The notes under the pieces: model-generated | The model's database searches: none | Told to the model about the DNA's origin: nothing | Seen by the model: the letters and a program-made list of their open reading frames with translations, nothing else | Translations under genes and position numbers: made by a program | Part shown: positions 1 to 9,948 of the stretch, one piece after another | Numbering within the stretch: the stretch's first letter is position 1 | Layout: each line of letters begins with the position of its first letter | Origin: Diploscapter coronatus | Lineage: Eukaryota > Nematoda > Chromadorea > Rhabditida > Rhabditidae | Assembly (NCBI GenBank): GCA_964036155.1 | Contig: OZ038422.1 | Coordinates: 12,857,201 to 12,921,200, forward strand | Direction of reading: 5' to 3' | Length of the DNA stretch: 64,000 nt

Positions 1-3000
1 TGGGATTTCGTATATCCAGGGATTTGATGTATCTTTACCGCTCCCTTGCAGTATATCATGATCTGGCCCTCCTTGTTCCTGACGATCACCGACATCCTTT
101 TCCGCTCAGAGTTGAATTCCAGTACGGCCAATAATTCAAACTCGAGAAATCGCGCACCCTAAATTTAGCCACGCTTAAAAGAGAGGCCCCCTGTATTACT
201 AACTATCTGGTAATCGCAACCGCCTATACTGGTAACAGGTTCTTTTTTCTTATTTCTCACCTTGACTACACTCCTCCACTCTCGAATCCGGTTACTAGTA
301 CAGGCGGTTAGTAATACAGGGGCCGGAAAAGGATATATGAAGTCCCTCTTCACTTACATTTTTGATGAGGACCTTATGCATGGATCGCGAGTGGAACTTG
401 TAGCCGGCATTGGCAGCGAAGGTGACTATTGTGAGCTCATCTGAAAGAAAGGGGATTTTAAATACCCAGATTTACGAAATCTATTTTAATCAAGGATTTC
501 AAATGTGTACATTGAAAATAAATTCTCCACTATTAAAATTCTCGATATGAAGACCAACTTTGTTGATGAATTTTATATATCCGCATGTGCCAAACTCGTG
601 AGAGTTACAAATCTGGATATATGAAAATCGTTTTCTCTTACCAGGAGAAGTAGCATGATATTCGATTCGTTCGTCGACGTTTTCCGTGTTGACCGTGTGA
701 CAGACGGCGCACGCCAAGAAGAACTGATGGATTTGGGAGGAATTACTCTGAATGACGTCATTAAAAATAACGCTATTTTTAAAAGAAGTCATAAGGCGTC
801 ATATTTTACCATTGAATTATTAGCTAGATGTTCGAGCATTTTCCTCGCATAAAAATCCATGGTCCGTTTCGACTTCTTATTGGCGTATTTGACTCCGCCC
901 ACAGAGCATTTTCTGAAATTGCAGGAGCTATTTTCGTGAAGATCGGCTTTAAAGAATGCATTAATTTCAATTGATACAAACGTAAATAATACATATCGGA
1001 AGAAATTATAAATAGAGTGATGCAATTCAATTTCGCCCCTTGTCGATTTGTGTACCATGAAAATTTCCCTATGAGAAAATGACGAAGATCTGCTTTTTCC
1101 ACCCACCGAAATCTCATCTGATTCTGCGTCAGAGTCCCAGTTTTGTCCGATATCACATAGGAGACTCTGCCTAGTTCGGAGATCAACGAATAGGTTTTCA
1201 CGTCGCAGCCCTTCTTGCCCTCATTGTTCATCAATTCCAGGTCTCTTTTGATGTGCAATCCCTGAAATCGATCTCTTTTCAAATAGTGCCAAAATCTAAA
1301 AATGATCTCTTTCCAACCTGCAGCACTTCAACGCACTCAATGGACACGAACAACGACATGGGGATGAAGCCGGTCAACATAATCGAGCACTCCAAAAAGC
1401 GGTAGAAATAGCTGTCTGAAAAGCGTGCGATATTTTTGCAAGTTTCATTTTTGGCCCCGCCTCCTGTCGAAATTCTATCTAAATCCATGCTCAAATTCTG
1501 CAATGTAAGCCACACCTATTATTGATTCTTTTGACTAACCAACATAAGGCAACCCCCAGAGAATCTCGAAATTTCGAGGCGGCCAGACGCGCATCACGAA
1601 GCCGACGACGACATTCGTTAGAAAATACGCTCCCGAATTCATGTATATCGACCAATTGACCACGCGGTGTAGATGAGACCTTAAAAGAAGTCACATTTTA
1701 AATGGCGTCATTAGAAGACGTTATCCTACGTCTTTATCGCCCTGTCGATGCTGTTCATCATCAGCTTGGTCTGCTTGCCCGTGTAGATGACGACGCCGTA
1801 GATGTACTGGGTGTTACGCAGACGGGCGCCTCGCATGAGCATATTTCCAATGCCTAAATTATTCGATGACGTTATGGCGTTTAAAAGGCGCCATATTTAC
1901 CGAAGGGTATTCTGCTCTTATCGCCCGAGGCGGTTCTATTCGAGGTGTCCAGAAACTGCGCCCCAACTTCGATGTAGCCGTCCATTTCGTACAGATTCTT
2001 GTTCGGTGGGTCACAGACAATGGTAGCGCCCTTCTTCCATAGATTCTAAAATATCATCCATTCAAAAATTTACAACATTTCGCAATGCCGCACGGTTTTG
2101 TAGGCGTGATCATTCTCTCCTTTATAGAAAAAAAAGAAGAGAAAGAATAGATTCCGCCCATAAAACTCTGAATCTTCTCAAACCTCGACTTTCGCTTCTG
2201 AGGCGATTTTGCTCAGGTCGTTGATGGCTTGGCGTACCTTAAAAATTTGAAACGGCATCTTTTATAACCCCATTTTGTGACGTCATACCTTCAGACTAGA
2301 CTCTCCATCCAAATTGGCTGTCTCGATATACGCGACATCATTCACTTCGGACGTCTTCAAAATGAGCATATCTGCCGGGACTTGCTCGTTCATCTGCACT
2401 TTGATCAGCTGGCCGACGTGAATCTGGAATGGTGTCACTTATAAAAAAAATATGAGCTCTTACATTGCTCCATTTGATGATCTTCCATTCATTGTCGACG
2501 AACGCCAGACACTTTTGCCCGTTGACTTTGCGATCTCTCCATCTTCGGCACTAAAATACGGGCATCATTTTCAAATCTGATAACGCCAATGCGTTCAACT
2601 ATGTCCTTACCAGATCCTCGTAGATCTCCCTCACAGCGGCTACCGAGATGATGAACGCGAGCGGGGCGAGCGTTTCGCTTCCGAATGGCGGATTCGGCAC
2701 GATGAACTAAGACTCATTTATTGGAAGCTGACGCCATCTTACAATTAGATCCCGCAAACACATTTCTCATGGCTATACTTCCATCTCAAAAAGGCCTTCT
2801 GTATTATACACTGCCGGAACACCGACACTCCCTGTAAAAGACGCTGTCCTATGGCCAGGAAACTATAATTTCCTTTACATTATTAGAAATCTCGATTTCG
2901 GATGAGCAAGAAAAATTGGCGTGCATTGTAGTTGCGGGGCCTATCTCACAATATTTCCGAGTTTTCGATGACGTCATGAAGTCATCTCAGAGCGTGCGTA

Positions 3001-3422
3001 CCTTGACGAGGTAGATGATGAGGAAGAGGGCGTTGGCGAACTGGGAGAATTGATGGAAGAGAAACACAGGCAGAAACGAGAATACCGAATAGTTGCAAGT
3101 GCTGACCTAAAATGCAGTAATGAAATTTCTAGAAGCAAATTTTTCGGACTCAGTTTTTCTTACATTATTCGATGGAGTCTTTTTGACACCGACTTCGATC
3201 GTGATGGACTCTTTCTCGCTGACCGTATCTTTTTTCCTATGCCAAAATCGACATCGCTCCGAACATTTCGTGTTCGAGTTGACCTAATTATCTGGGCAAG
3301 TAATTCGAGGATAATTACCCTAGTAGTTAGTTAGGGTGTAATTAAGTCGAGTTAATTGCGCTCACGTATTTCCAGTAGTACTTGTACAGATAGAGGAACC
3401 ATTGCCTGATTCTGGCGAACAT
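1..3422 (-). CDS. P4-type ATPase (phospholipid flippase), 3' end beyond window
   Basis: Catalytic subunit of a P4-ATPase, a family that moves phospholipids from the outer to the inner leaflet of plasma, Golgi or endosomal membranes. Exons read by phase (minus): 3366-3422, 3164-3283, 3002-3106, 2611-2706, 2464-2550, 2289-2423, 2184-2237, 1901-2045, 1730-1853, 1540-1679, 1318-1415, 1107-1261, 810-912, 642-747, 358-440, 39-158. All phases agree. Visible in order: N-terminal NYSVFSFLP and TM1-2; the actuator motif DGES (TGES in many P-type pumps); TM3-4; the phosphorylation motif DKTGTLTQN near 1135; the nucleotide domain with YHATSPDEL; and a KGA motif at the left edge. The C-terminal hydrolase and TM5-10 lie outside. 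The TM2 segment (FLIIYLV...) recalls ATP11-class flippases, but the subclass is not proven. Several introns hold fold-back repeats. Confidence 0.9.
183..325. repeat. fold-back repeat filling a P4-ATPase intron
   Basis: The left arm (about 185-240, GGCCCCCTGTATTACTAAC) is the reverse complement of the right arm (about 288-324, GTTAGTAATACAGGGGCC), with some internal mismatches. The 199-nt intron between exons 39-158 and 358-440 is mostly this structure. Confidence 0.7.
2081..2174. repeat. fold-back element, GCAATGCCGCA family, copy 1
   Basis: The left arm GCAATGCCGCACGGTTTTG is followed by GGCGTGATCATTCTCTCC. The right end is an imperfect reverse complement (AGAGAAAGAAT, CCGCCCATAAAAC). It lies in a P4-ATPase intron. 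It shares its termini with the elements at 3974-4124 and 48066-48170. Confidence 0.6.
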
Positions 3423-3726
3423 TGGGAGGTAATGAAGTCAAAAATAATTTATTCACAATGAAATTTCAACCGGAACAATGCAAGCTAATTTCAGTTTTCA
3501 ATTATCATTTTGCAACAGATCTGGCATGGCGAAAATGACTAGCAAATTAACACGAGAAAGTTTCTCGTTTTGATTTTGATAAAAGAACATTCAAGAGATC
3601 AGAGTTTGAGCAGTCGAAAGCACTTATTAGCTAATAAAGAAGAGGATATAGGAAATCCAAAAATAGAAGCTCCAAATATACAAGCCAATAGCTTTTATTC
3701 CAAGATATAACTTAATGAAGATCAAC

Positions 3727-5350
3727 TTATCGTTTCACCTGATCACAGATTATTTCAACAATCGGCCTCAGAGTATCCGCATAGGCGACTGTATTCTTGT
3801 TGGATTTCTGATATCCGGGTGGTAAGTCAGAAAATGGTCGTTTTCTTTTCCGATTGATATGTAGGAGTTGATTGATCAAATTTTTTGGCAGAGGCAGGGA
3901 AATTGTGGCTTGGGGCGGCAATGTATCGGCTAACTGAAATTCAACTATCGCTTTTCCGAAATAAACGAATTTTATGCGATGCCGCATAACAAAATGGGCG
4001 TGCCTTTCTTTCTTTTTCTTCCTATTTCAAGGGCGAGGATAGAATGAACCCAGCGTACTGTTTTTCTTTCTATGTTCTAAAGGGAGAAAGAATGGACTCC
4101 GTCCACGGAACTCTACGGCATTACAAGACTTCATATATTTTTAAAGATATACTACCTTGCTCAAAGCCAAATCGGCTAAAGGTCGAACGATATGAATAGT
4201 CTTCTGGTTCATCACGTAGAATTGTGACTGTTGCGCTGTGCTCGCCACCATTGGGTAGTAATCCCGACTCGTGTCGATTTCCGTAAACGGGGTGCACAGA
4301 AATTTGCCGTTCTCGAAATAAGTTAGCGTCTTTCGAGGGCCGTCGAATAACAACCCGATTACGCATCTAAAAATCTTCATTAAATGTAGGCATAAGATAT
4401 TAGATTTTAGGTAATGTTTTTTTTTTTTTTAACCTTAAATTTACGTTTTTCTTCAAATATTAAGCTAATTTTTTGTTGTCGTAAGTTATTTACCTGGAAG
4501 GATGCAACTTCTTGCCGATTTTGATGGAAACCCCCGCGTGTATGGCTGTACCCAGATGAGTGATGCCGTAAGAATGCTCGTCCTTTCCAATCAAATCGAT
4601 GAATGTGCATCGAGCCAGGTTCTAAAAATAATATCATTAAGAAAGCATGAATCAAATCCCCCGATCAAAAATGGTTTGATAGTTCCTGATAAATGAGAGA
4701 GTTTCAGCCTAAAAAGGGATACACGAAATCTTCAGATACGAACAAAGTTTATCGTAGATTTAGTAGCATTACATCTAGATTTCAACTTATAAAAGTGATT
4801 TATGAAATTCAAGATAAAAAGAGATATCTAAAATCCGCTTACATCGGCTTTAAGCGTTCCAATTCCGAACATGAGTGAAGTTCCGTATAATTGTTGTCTA
4901 ATGTCAATTTCCCAATATGCTACCGTATTTCCTGTCAGCTTCTTCTCGCCCTTTACCGCCGCGGTTCCGAAGGCGTAAACCGGGTGGAAAAAGGCCCTTC
5001 GCTGATGCACGACCACTTCGTAGTTGTGCTGAAATTATAATGTTCATTTTTTAGAATTTGAATATAATGACATTTCTTGTTAATCTAAAAGCTACTATAT
5101 TTAAGTTAAAAAAGGTATTTTACGATTTCTTGTTAGCTCTTAACACCTAATCGTACTTCTTAAACAATTTAAAATTATAATATTTAGTTTTAGAAGACTA
5201 GAATTATAGAGTTAATATGGTAAAGACAAATATAATATAGAATAAATTATTTAAACTCACTGGATCTTTCACCCAACTCCACTCATCGGCGAGTAATTCC
5301 GAAATCTGCTCCCTAAGTCGAATTTCCTCTTCGTCGAAGTACCTTTGCAT
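3727..5350 (-). CDS. SPRY-domain SOCS-box protein, SPSB3-like
   Basis: Predicted substrate adaptor for Elongin-Cullin E3 ubiquitin ligases, as known for SPSB proteins: the SPRY/B30.2 domain binds the target and the SOCS box recruits the ligase. Exons (minus): 5261-5350, 4843-5028, 4494-4621, 4156-4366, 3727-3933. Phases agree and give about 273 residues. The SPRY core begins near residue 35 (HPVYAFGTAAVKG, then YGTSLMFGIGT), continues with DEHSYGITHLG and IGLLFDGP, and ends near YYPMVASTAQ. A C-terminal ISLPLPKNLINQLL resembles the SOCS-box LPLP segment. The start was chosen because a TTTCAG acceptor lies 14 nt upstream of this ATG, suggesting trans-splicing. SPSB3 is a closer match than SPSB1/2/4 because of FHPVYxxGTAAV and YGTxxMxGIGT. 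Confidence 0.85.
3974..4124. repeat. fold-back element, GCAATGCCGCA family, copy 2
   Basis: It begins GCGATGCCGCATAACAAAATGGGCGTG and ends with the inverted version (GGACTCCGTCCACGG ... CTACGGCATTAC). A central CTTTCTTTC / GAAAGAAT tract is shared with copies 1 and 3. It lies in an intron of the SPSB3-like gene. Confidence 0.6.
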
Positions 5351-7160
5351 CAGAGGATTATTACCTCTGAAATTCGCATTTCATACAAATTAGCATAAAA
5401 CTATAGTAACCTTTCGGAAAATAATAATGGTTTCATAGAAAATTGCAATTTCTGTCGAGATTTAAAAGATACAAATTTTTATCTACTAGAATTAAAGGAT
5501 GGGAAAGAGGGAGCTTTCTTTTGCCTTTGAAGGGAAAGAGCTCTAGAAGCTGAAAATCGATGAAGACTTAGGGAAAATAGCAGCCAGCATATAGAGAGTG
5601 AAAAGATGAAAAACATAAGGCAAATATCTATAAAAAGAGATATCTTATCTCAAAAGAATGGAGATAGGAAGAAGTAATCTTTCGAGAAAAGTTTTTAAGC
5701 TTCAATAACTCTCAAGCATTTGTTAAATTGAAAAGTTCTAAATTTTATGTAAAGTTTCAGATTGAACTGAAAGATCAGAAATATGGCGAAGTTTGAGATA
5801 AAAATTCTAGATTCAATATAAAAGTTATGAATTAAAATGAAGGTAAACGTAAACTTTAAAATAAATGAATTTCTAAACCTGAACTTCGAAAGACAATATA
5901 AATACACGAATCGATCTAATAATAGCTATTCAGAGAAAAGTTCTCCGTATAAGGGGTGGACGGTTAGAGAACGAGTGGAAAATAAAGAAAGCGAAATAGT
6001 TTGTTAAATTGAAGAGAGCAAAAAAGAAAGAGAGAATGGTCAAACATAGAGGCTAGCCTTCTGTGCAGCAGAAACAATTGGCTCTCTTCTCATCTGTCTT
6101 TTTCTTTTTCACCCTCCCTATCTTCTATGAACTCCTATTTTTCTCTCCCCTTTCTTCTCTTTATTTACCGTACTCTCTCGCACCCACCTGTTTTATTGAC
6201 AAACGTCTCCCGCAGCGGGGCTACCATTGTCTTGAGAAACTTGCAAAAATCAGAGATAACTTCAAAACTAGGAGAAGGAAAGGGATATATGAAATCCATA
6301 GGGATATATGGGAGGCTATAGAGCAAGAGGGATTGAAAGGTCAAATCGGGTCGGGCGGCCAGCTGGCCTATTTTACCCATCTAGCAGATGGTAGCTGAGA
6401 GAAAGAATTCAAAAGTCCCAGAAATTTACCAATTGCTCATCTCTAGTAATTAACAAAATGGTACCAAATGGTAATATTGGTAATTAGTTAATTTGGTACC
6501 AAAATTAAAATACAAAAGTACAAATTTTAGAAAAAAAAATTGCTTTCCTTGGTTTTGTCCTCACAAAGGGAAAGGGACTTGCGCTCTCCAATTCAGTAAC
6601 CCAAATAATCTCGATACTAGTTGCAGTTTTAACGAAGAAATTTTTCGTCTACATTTTATCTCTTTACCGATACATTTTCTATTCATCTACACTAAAAATG
6701 TAGCGGAAGAAAATGTTAGGGTAAGAAAAATCACGTATTTTTAAATAAAATTTATACTTAAGAATTCGACGAACACAATTATTCTACATCTCAGAAAATT
6801 TGCTTATTTTTCTTCTATTCATTTTTCTATCATTTATATTTCAGGCAGCGTTCAAATATAACGATTCAAACCATAAATATCTCCGTGTATCCTTCATAGT
6901 TTCATTTTAATCACAGTAATCTATTTTATTTTCGGTTTTCGAATTTTGGGTTCATCAGCTCAGTTTTCGTAATAAACGATTCAAAACATACCAACTACAA
7001 TTCAATTCTTGCAATTTTTCATGTGCTGACATTTACTAATTGGACTTTCGCATTCTTTGAAACCCTATTTTATGACTAGAAAGAATGCATTTACAAAAAT
7101 TTGTCTATAAAAATGGCACCTGTGGATAAATTTCGAGAAGAATCTAGTTTTTTTCAGAAG
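5351..7160. other. intergenic spacer, AT-rich
   Basis: I see no convincing gene in this 1.8 kb spacer. It carries one GGATATATGAAATCC motif near 6282 and a palindrome around 6460-6500 (GGTACCAAAT ... ATTTGGTACC). An open frame at 6063-6398 has hydrophobic, low-complexity sequence and no recognisable domain. Confidence 0.5.
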
Positions 7161-8716
7161 TTATCTGCTAGCGGGCTTTCTTGAAGCTCGGGAATCTTCG
7201 CCATGAATAATCATCCTGTCGAATTTCTGGTTTAGGTTTGAACTTTGTTGGTTCTGATTTTTAGCACCGCCGGTCTTCTTTACCCTCATATACCAGTGGC
7301 CATTAACGAATCGACCTCGACTAAATTAGCATAAATTTAAGAAGAAAAATCTTTTGGTCATCCAACAAGTTCTTTGAATTTGAAATTTTACCGTCGCCAT
7401 CCTCAATACTCCTTTGATTTTTTCTAATTGAAAATAGCATGAGGAAAGTATGTATGCTAATTTGTAAATACCAAAAACTAATTAGATGACCGGATACGAG
7501 ATCTTTTCCTACTCAGGCGCAGAACTCATGTATTTTATAGCTGGACACGTATGATCTTTCTTCTGTGTGAAATTGTCCGAGATTTCCGTGGCGTATCGCT
7601 GAATTTTTGCAAAAATTCAAGTTTACGGGGGTCTAGCGACAAACCCCTTGGCCGCCGGGAAACAGCGAAGAGGCTCTTCGAATGGCTCTAGCTCTTTGTG
7701 CTTGCATGGGGACATAGTGCATCTAAACAGGGAAAATAACTAAAATATTCAAGTTTTAGGGAAAATTAGAGGTCAGATTTTCATATTTAATGAGCAATTC
7801 AAATTTTATTATTCTTAGAAATTATTATTCCAACGTTTTACATGATGCGTAGTGTCGTAGTCTCCTTGAACTTTCTCATTTCCCAGAGTTCCCTCTGGCT
7901 TCACATTCTTCCGAGGTACCATGGCCTTAGGAGTATATGTAGCTCTAGACGTGGTTTCAGCATAAAATGGGACTTTTGCCAGGTCTTGAGTGGGCTTTCT
8001 GAATTGTTCAACTTATAAGAAAATTGGTCTTCTCGAAATACTCCATTTTCTTCGGCGCCAACGGTATTTTTGGTCCATAGTGATCACGATTTGTTGTGTC
8101 CCCGTAAAATGGTATATTCGATGGTAGCCCGGATTCGGCTTTATGTCTGAATACCATTTTGTGGTAGCTTAAAACGGTAAATGGCATACTTTTGTTGAGC
8201 CAACGGCACTTTCCACCCATATTCTGCGTTATTCGTGGTTTCCATGTATGAAGGCACGTAATCTCGGTATTGCGTATTATTGACTTGAGCCACAGTATCC
8301 GGCCTTTCATATTCGTAAGGTTCGTATTGATAAGAGGTCGGGGCTCTATCGTCCTAAATTAAATTTAAAAATTGATCTTAATTTAAAAAATACCTCGAAA
8401 TCGTCATAGGGTTGATCGTCAAAGCTAATTATATCGTAAGGCACTCCGTTAGATGAAATATTTCGACCGCCCAAGTAATTATCGTCATCGGTTAATATTC
8501 GATCTAAAAATTTAAATCTAAAAAATAAATTGGGAAAATACTACATTGAGTCCCGGGCCTTGAAGCTGCGTAGGTAGTGGACGGTGGTTGAACGAAATCG
8601 TCATAATCATATAGAGAAGCGGGTGCTGAATTAAAAATAAATAAATAAAAATGAGTAATTTAAATAAATATACTTCTGGAAGTGTCCTGCCTTGAATGGG
8701 CCCTGCTATAATCCAT
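7161..8716 (-). CDS. SAXO-like axonemal microtubule protein (Mn repeats)
   Basis: Candidate member of the SAXO (stabilizer of axonemal microtubules, FAM154) family, which binds ciliary microtubules through short Mn repeats. Exons (minus): 8674-8716, 8545-8625, 8394-8503, 8190-8353, 8042-8146, 7842-7998, 7627-7739, 7161-7320. Phases agree throughout and give about 312 residues. Three repeat-like blocks are visible: PSYMETTNNAEYGWKVPLA, PFYGDTTNRDHYGPKIPLA and PFYAETTSRATYTPKAMVP. A downstream cysteine-containing stretch (CTMSPCKHKE) is followed by GRFVNGHWYM. The N-terminus is acidic and tyrosine-rich. The 43- and 46-nt introns at 8147-8189 and 7999-8041 are inferred because they keep the frame open and join repeat units. 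The family call rests on the repeat pattern only. The end could differ if a further short intron exists after 7290. Confidence 0.6.
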
Positions 8717-9129
8717 TAGTAGTTTAGATAATTTTGAAAATGAATGTTAAAAATGCGAAACACGCGGATTTTGAAACATTTAGCACGAAAATGAAGATTT
8801 CGAGAATTTTCCGGGGGCTTCCGTGCAGTTTTTTGAATCTTCCGAAATCTCTTTCCAAATCCCGGTTGCCATGATCGACATTTGCATTGCGAAATAGCGC
8901 TCGTGGAGACCATACATTCGCATTTTTCTTAGAATTTTCGAACTTTGAGCAATAAAGAAAAACAAAAGACTTGTTTATCAATTATTTATTTAAAATCACG
9001 GGTTTAAAAATTACAAATTATCGGTCATTAATAACGATAGCACGGTATAGACTAATGAAAATTTATATTTAAAAAAAAAAAACCTAGAATATCTTAATAT
9101 AATTTGCGTATAATCTTTTGAATGTAAAA
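8717..9129. other. spacer upstream of the SAXO-like gene
   Basis: No gene is supported here. On the minus strand, about 150 bp upstream of the SAXO-like start, lies a degenerate X-box-like sequence (TCGATCATGGCAAC on the minus strand, 8865-8878) with two mismatches to the RFX consensus. Confidence 0.4.
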
Positions 9130-9358
9130 CTATCCGAAATTGTAATAATTCGTGTAGAAATAAGTTGGAGCGCTAGGATACATTCCGTAGAAATTGCTAA
9201 ATTCGTAAACTAGATTAAATTCAAGTAGATTTAAGTTTAGACCTTCCTAAGCCAACCCCCAATAGGCCGCCATGCAAGCGGTGATTCCAGTTTGGGTAAT
9301 AGGCCAAAGCCGAATCGATATTGCTGATCAAGATAAAAAATGCGACGGAAAATATCAT
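9130..9358 (-). CDS. small secreted peptide, unrecognised
   Basis: Two exons (minus: 9243-9358 and 9130-9196) joined by a 46-nt intron give about 60 residues. A clear signal peptide (MIFSVAFFILISNIDSALA) precedes a tyrosine-, asparagine- and glycine-rich mature part: YYPNWNHRLHGG early, and NFYGMYPSAPTYFY near the C-terminus NYYNFG. There are no cysteines. It lies 215 bp from another small secreted glycine-rich gene on the same strand, so the two may be related in use (cuticle or antimicrobial), but I recognise no family. The start was chosen for the signal peptide. An upstream in-frame ATG exists at 9430 but would mask it. Confidence 0.6.
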
Positions 9359-9572
9359 TTCCTTCCTTGAAATATGGGTTAGCGTGGGGAATTCTCGGTT
9401 AAACAGTGAAATTCTCTGATATGACATCATTGAAAGAACATATTTATTTTGAAAAAAAGCAATAAATTAATATATACAGATAAAATTGCATCCACTTTGA
9501 GATAGATCGAGAAATATTGGAGACAAGGTGATAATGACGAAATCGAAGTTAAAGAACCACTTCTGATCCAGC

Positions 9573-9948
9573 TTATTTTCCGTACCAGCCACCCCCGTAC
9601 ATCTAAAATGGTAATGTAACCAAATGGTAGTATGGCAATTTTTACCGGATATCCGTAGCCACCTCCGTAAGGCATTCCATAGCCCATGCCATAACCCATG
9701 CCATAACCACCCATTCCCCAGGGTCTAAAAATCGCATTGCAAGGAAAAAATTGAAAAACAATCCTATACAAACCGGTACATTCCCATGCCGCCCCATGGT
9801 CTGAAAGTGGTACATTGGTAACTTGGTTAACTTCTTTGTAAACTTACCCTCCGCCCCATCCGTGACGCCTGAAGCCCCATCCCCATTGCGCTTGGGACAC
9901 TGCTACCAGGGCTACGAGCACCAAAAGTACCGCAGAAAGCTTGGACAT
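9573..9948 (-). CDS. glycine-rich secreted peptide, cnc/nlp-like
   Basis: Four exons (minus): 9848-9948, 9774-9800, 9656-9724, 9573-9602; phases agree. The signal peptide (MSKLSAVLLVLVALVAVSQA) is followed by a Gly/Trp/Tyr/Met-rich chain: QWGWGFRRHGWGGG, then PWGG, RPWGMGGYGMGYGMGYG and a final YGGGWYGK. This resembles the caenacin (cnc) and nlp-29-type antimicrobial peptides of the Caenorhabditis epidermis, which are short and YGGW-rich. The terminal Gly-Lys could be an amidation and trimming site. A tandem YGMG repeat is present in exon 3. A structural cuticle glycine-rich protein is the alternative. Confidence 0.75.

Noticed and set aside
2763..2846. possible extra P4-ATPase exon
   Set aside because: Exons 3002-3106 and 2611-2706 join directly in phase and give the expected TM2 loop length; the candidate exon breaks the frame.
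6063..6398. 111-aa open frame in the 5.4-7.2 kb spacer
   Set aside because: The hydrophobic start and basic end have no domain; it overlaps the dispersed GGATATATGAAATCC motif and is unspliced, unlike the real genes here.
8724..8981. minus-strand open frames upstream of the SAXO-like gene
   Set aside because: Three overlapping frames are open at once, which is typical of chance; none continues the SAXO-like protein.
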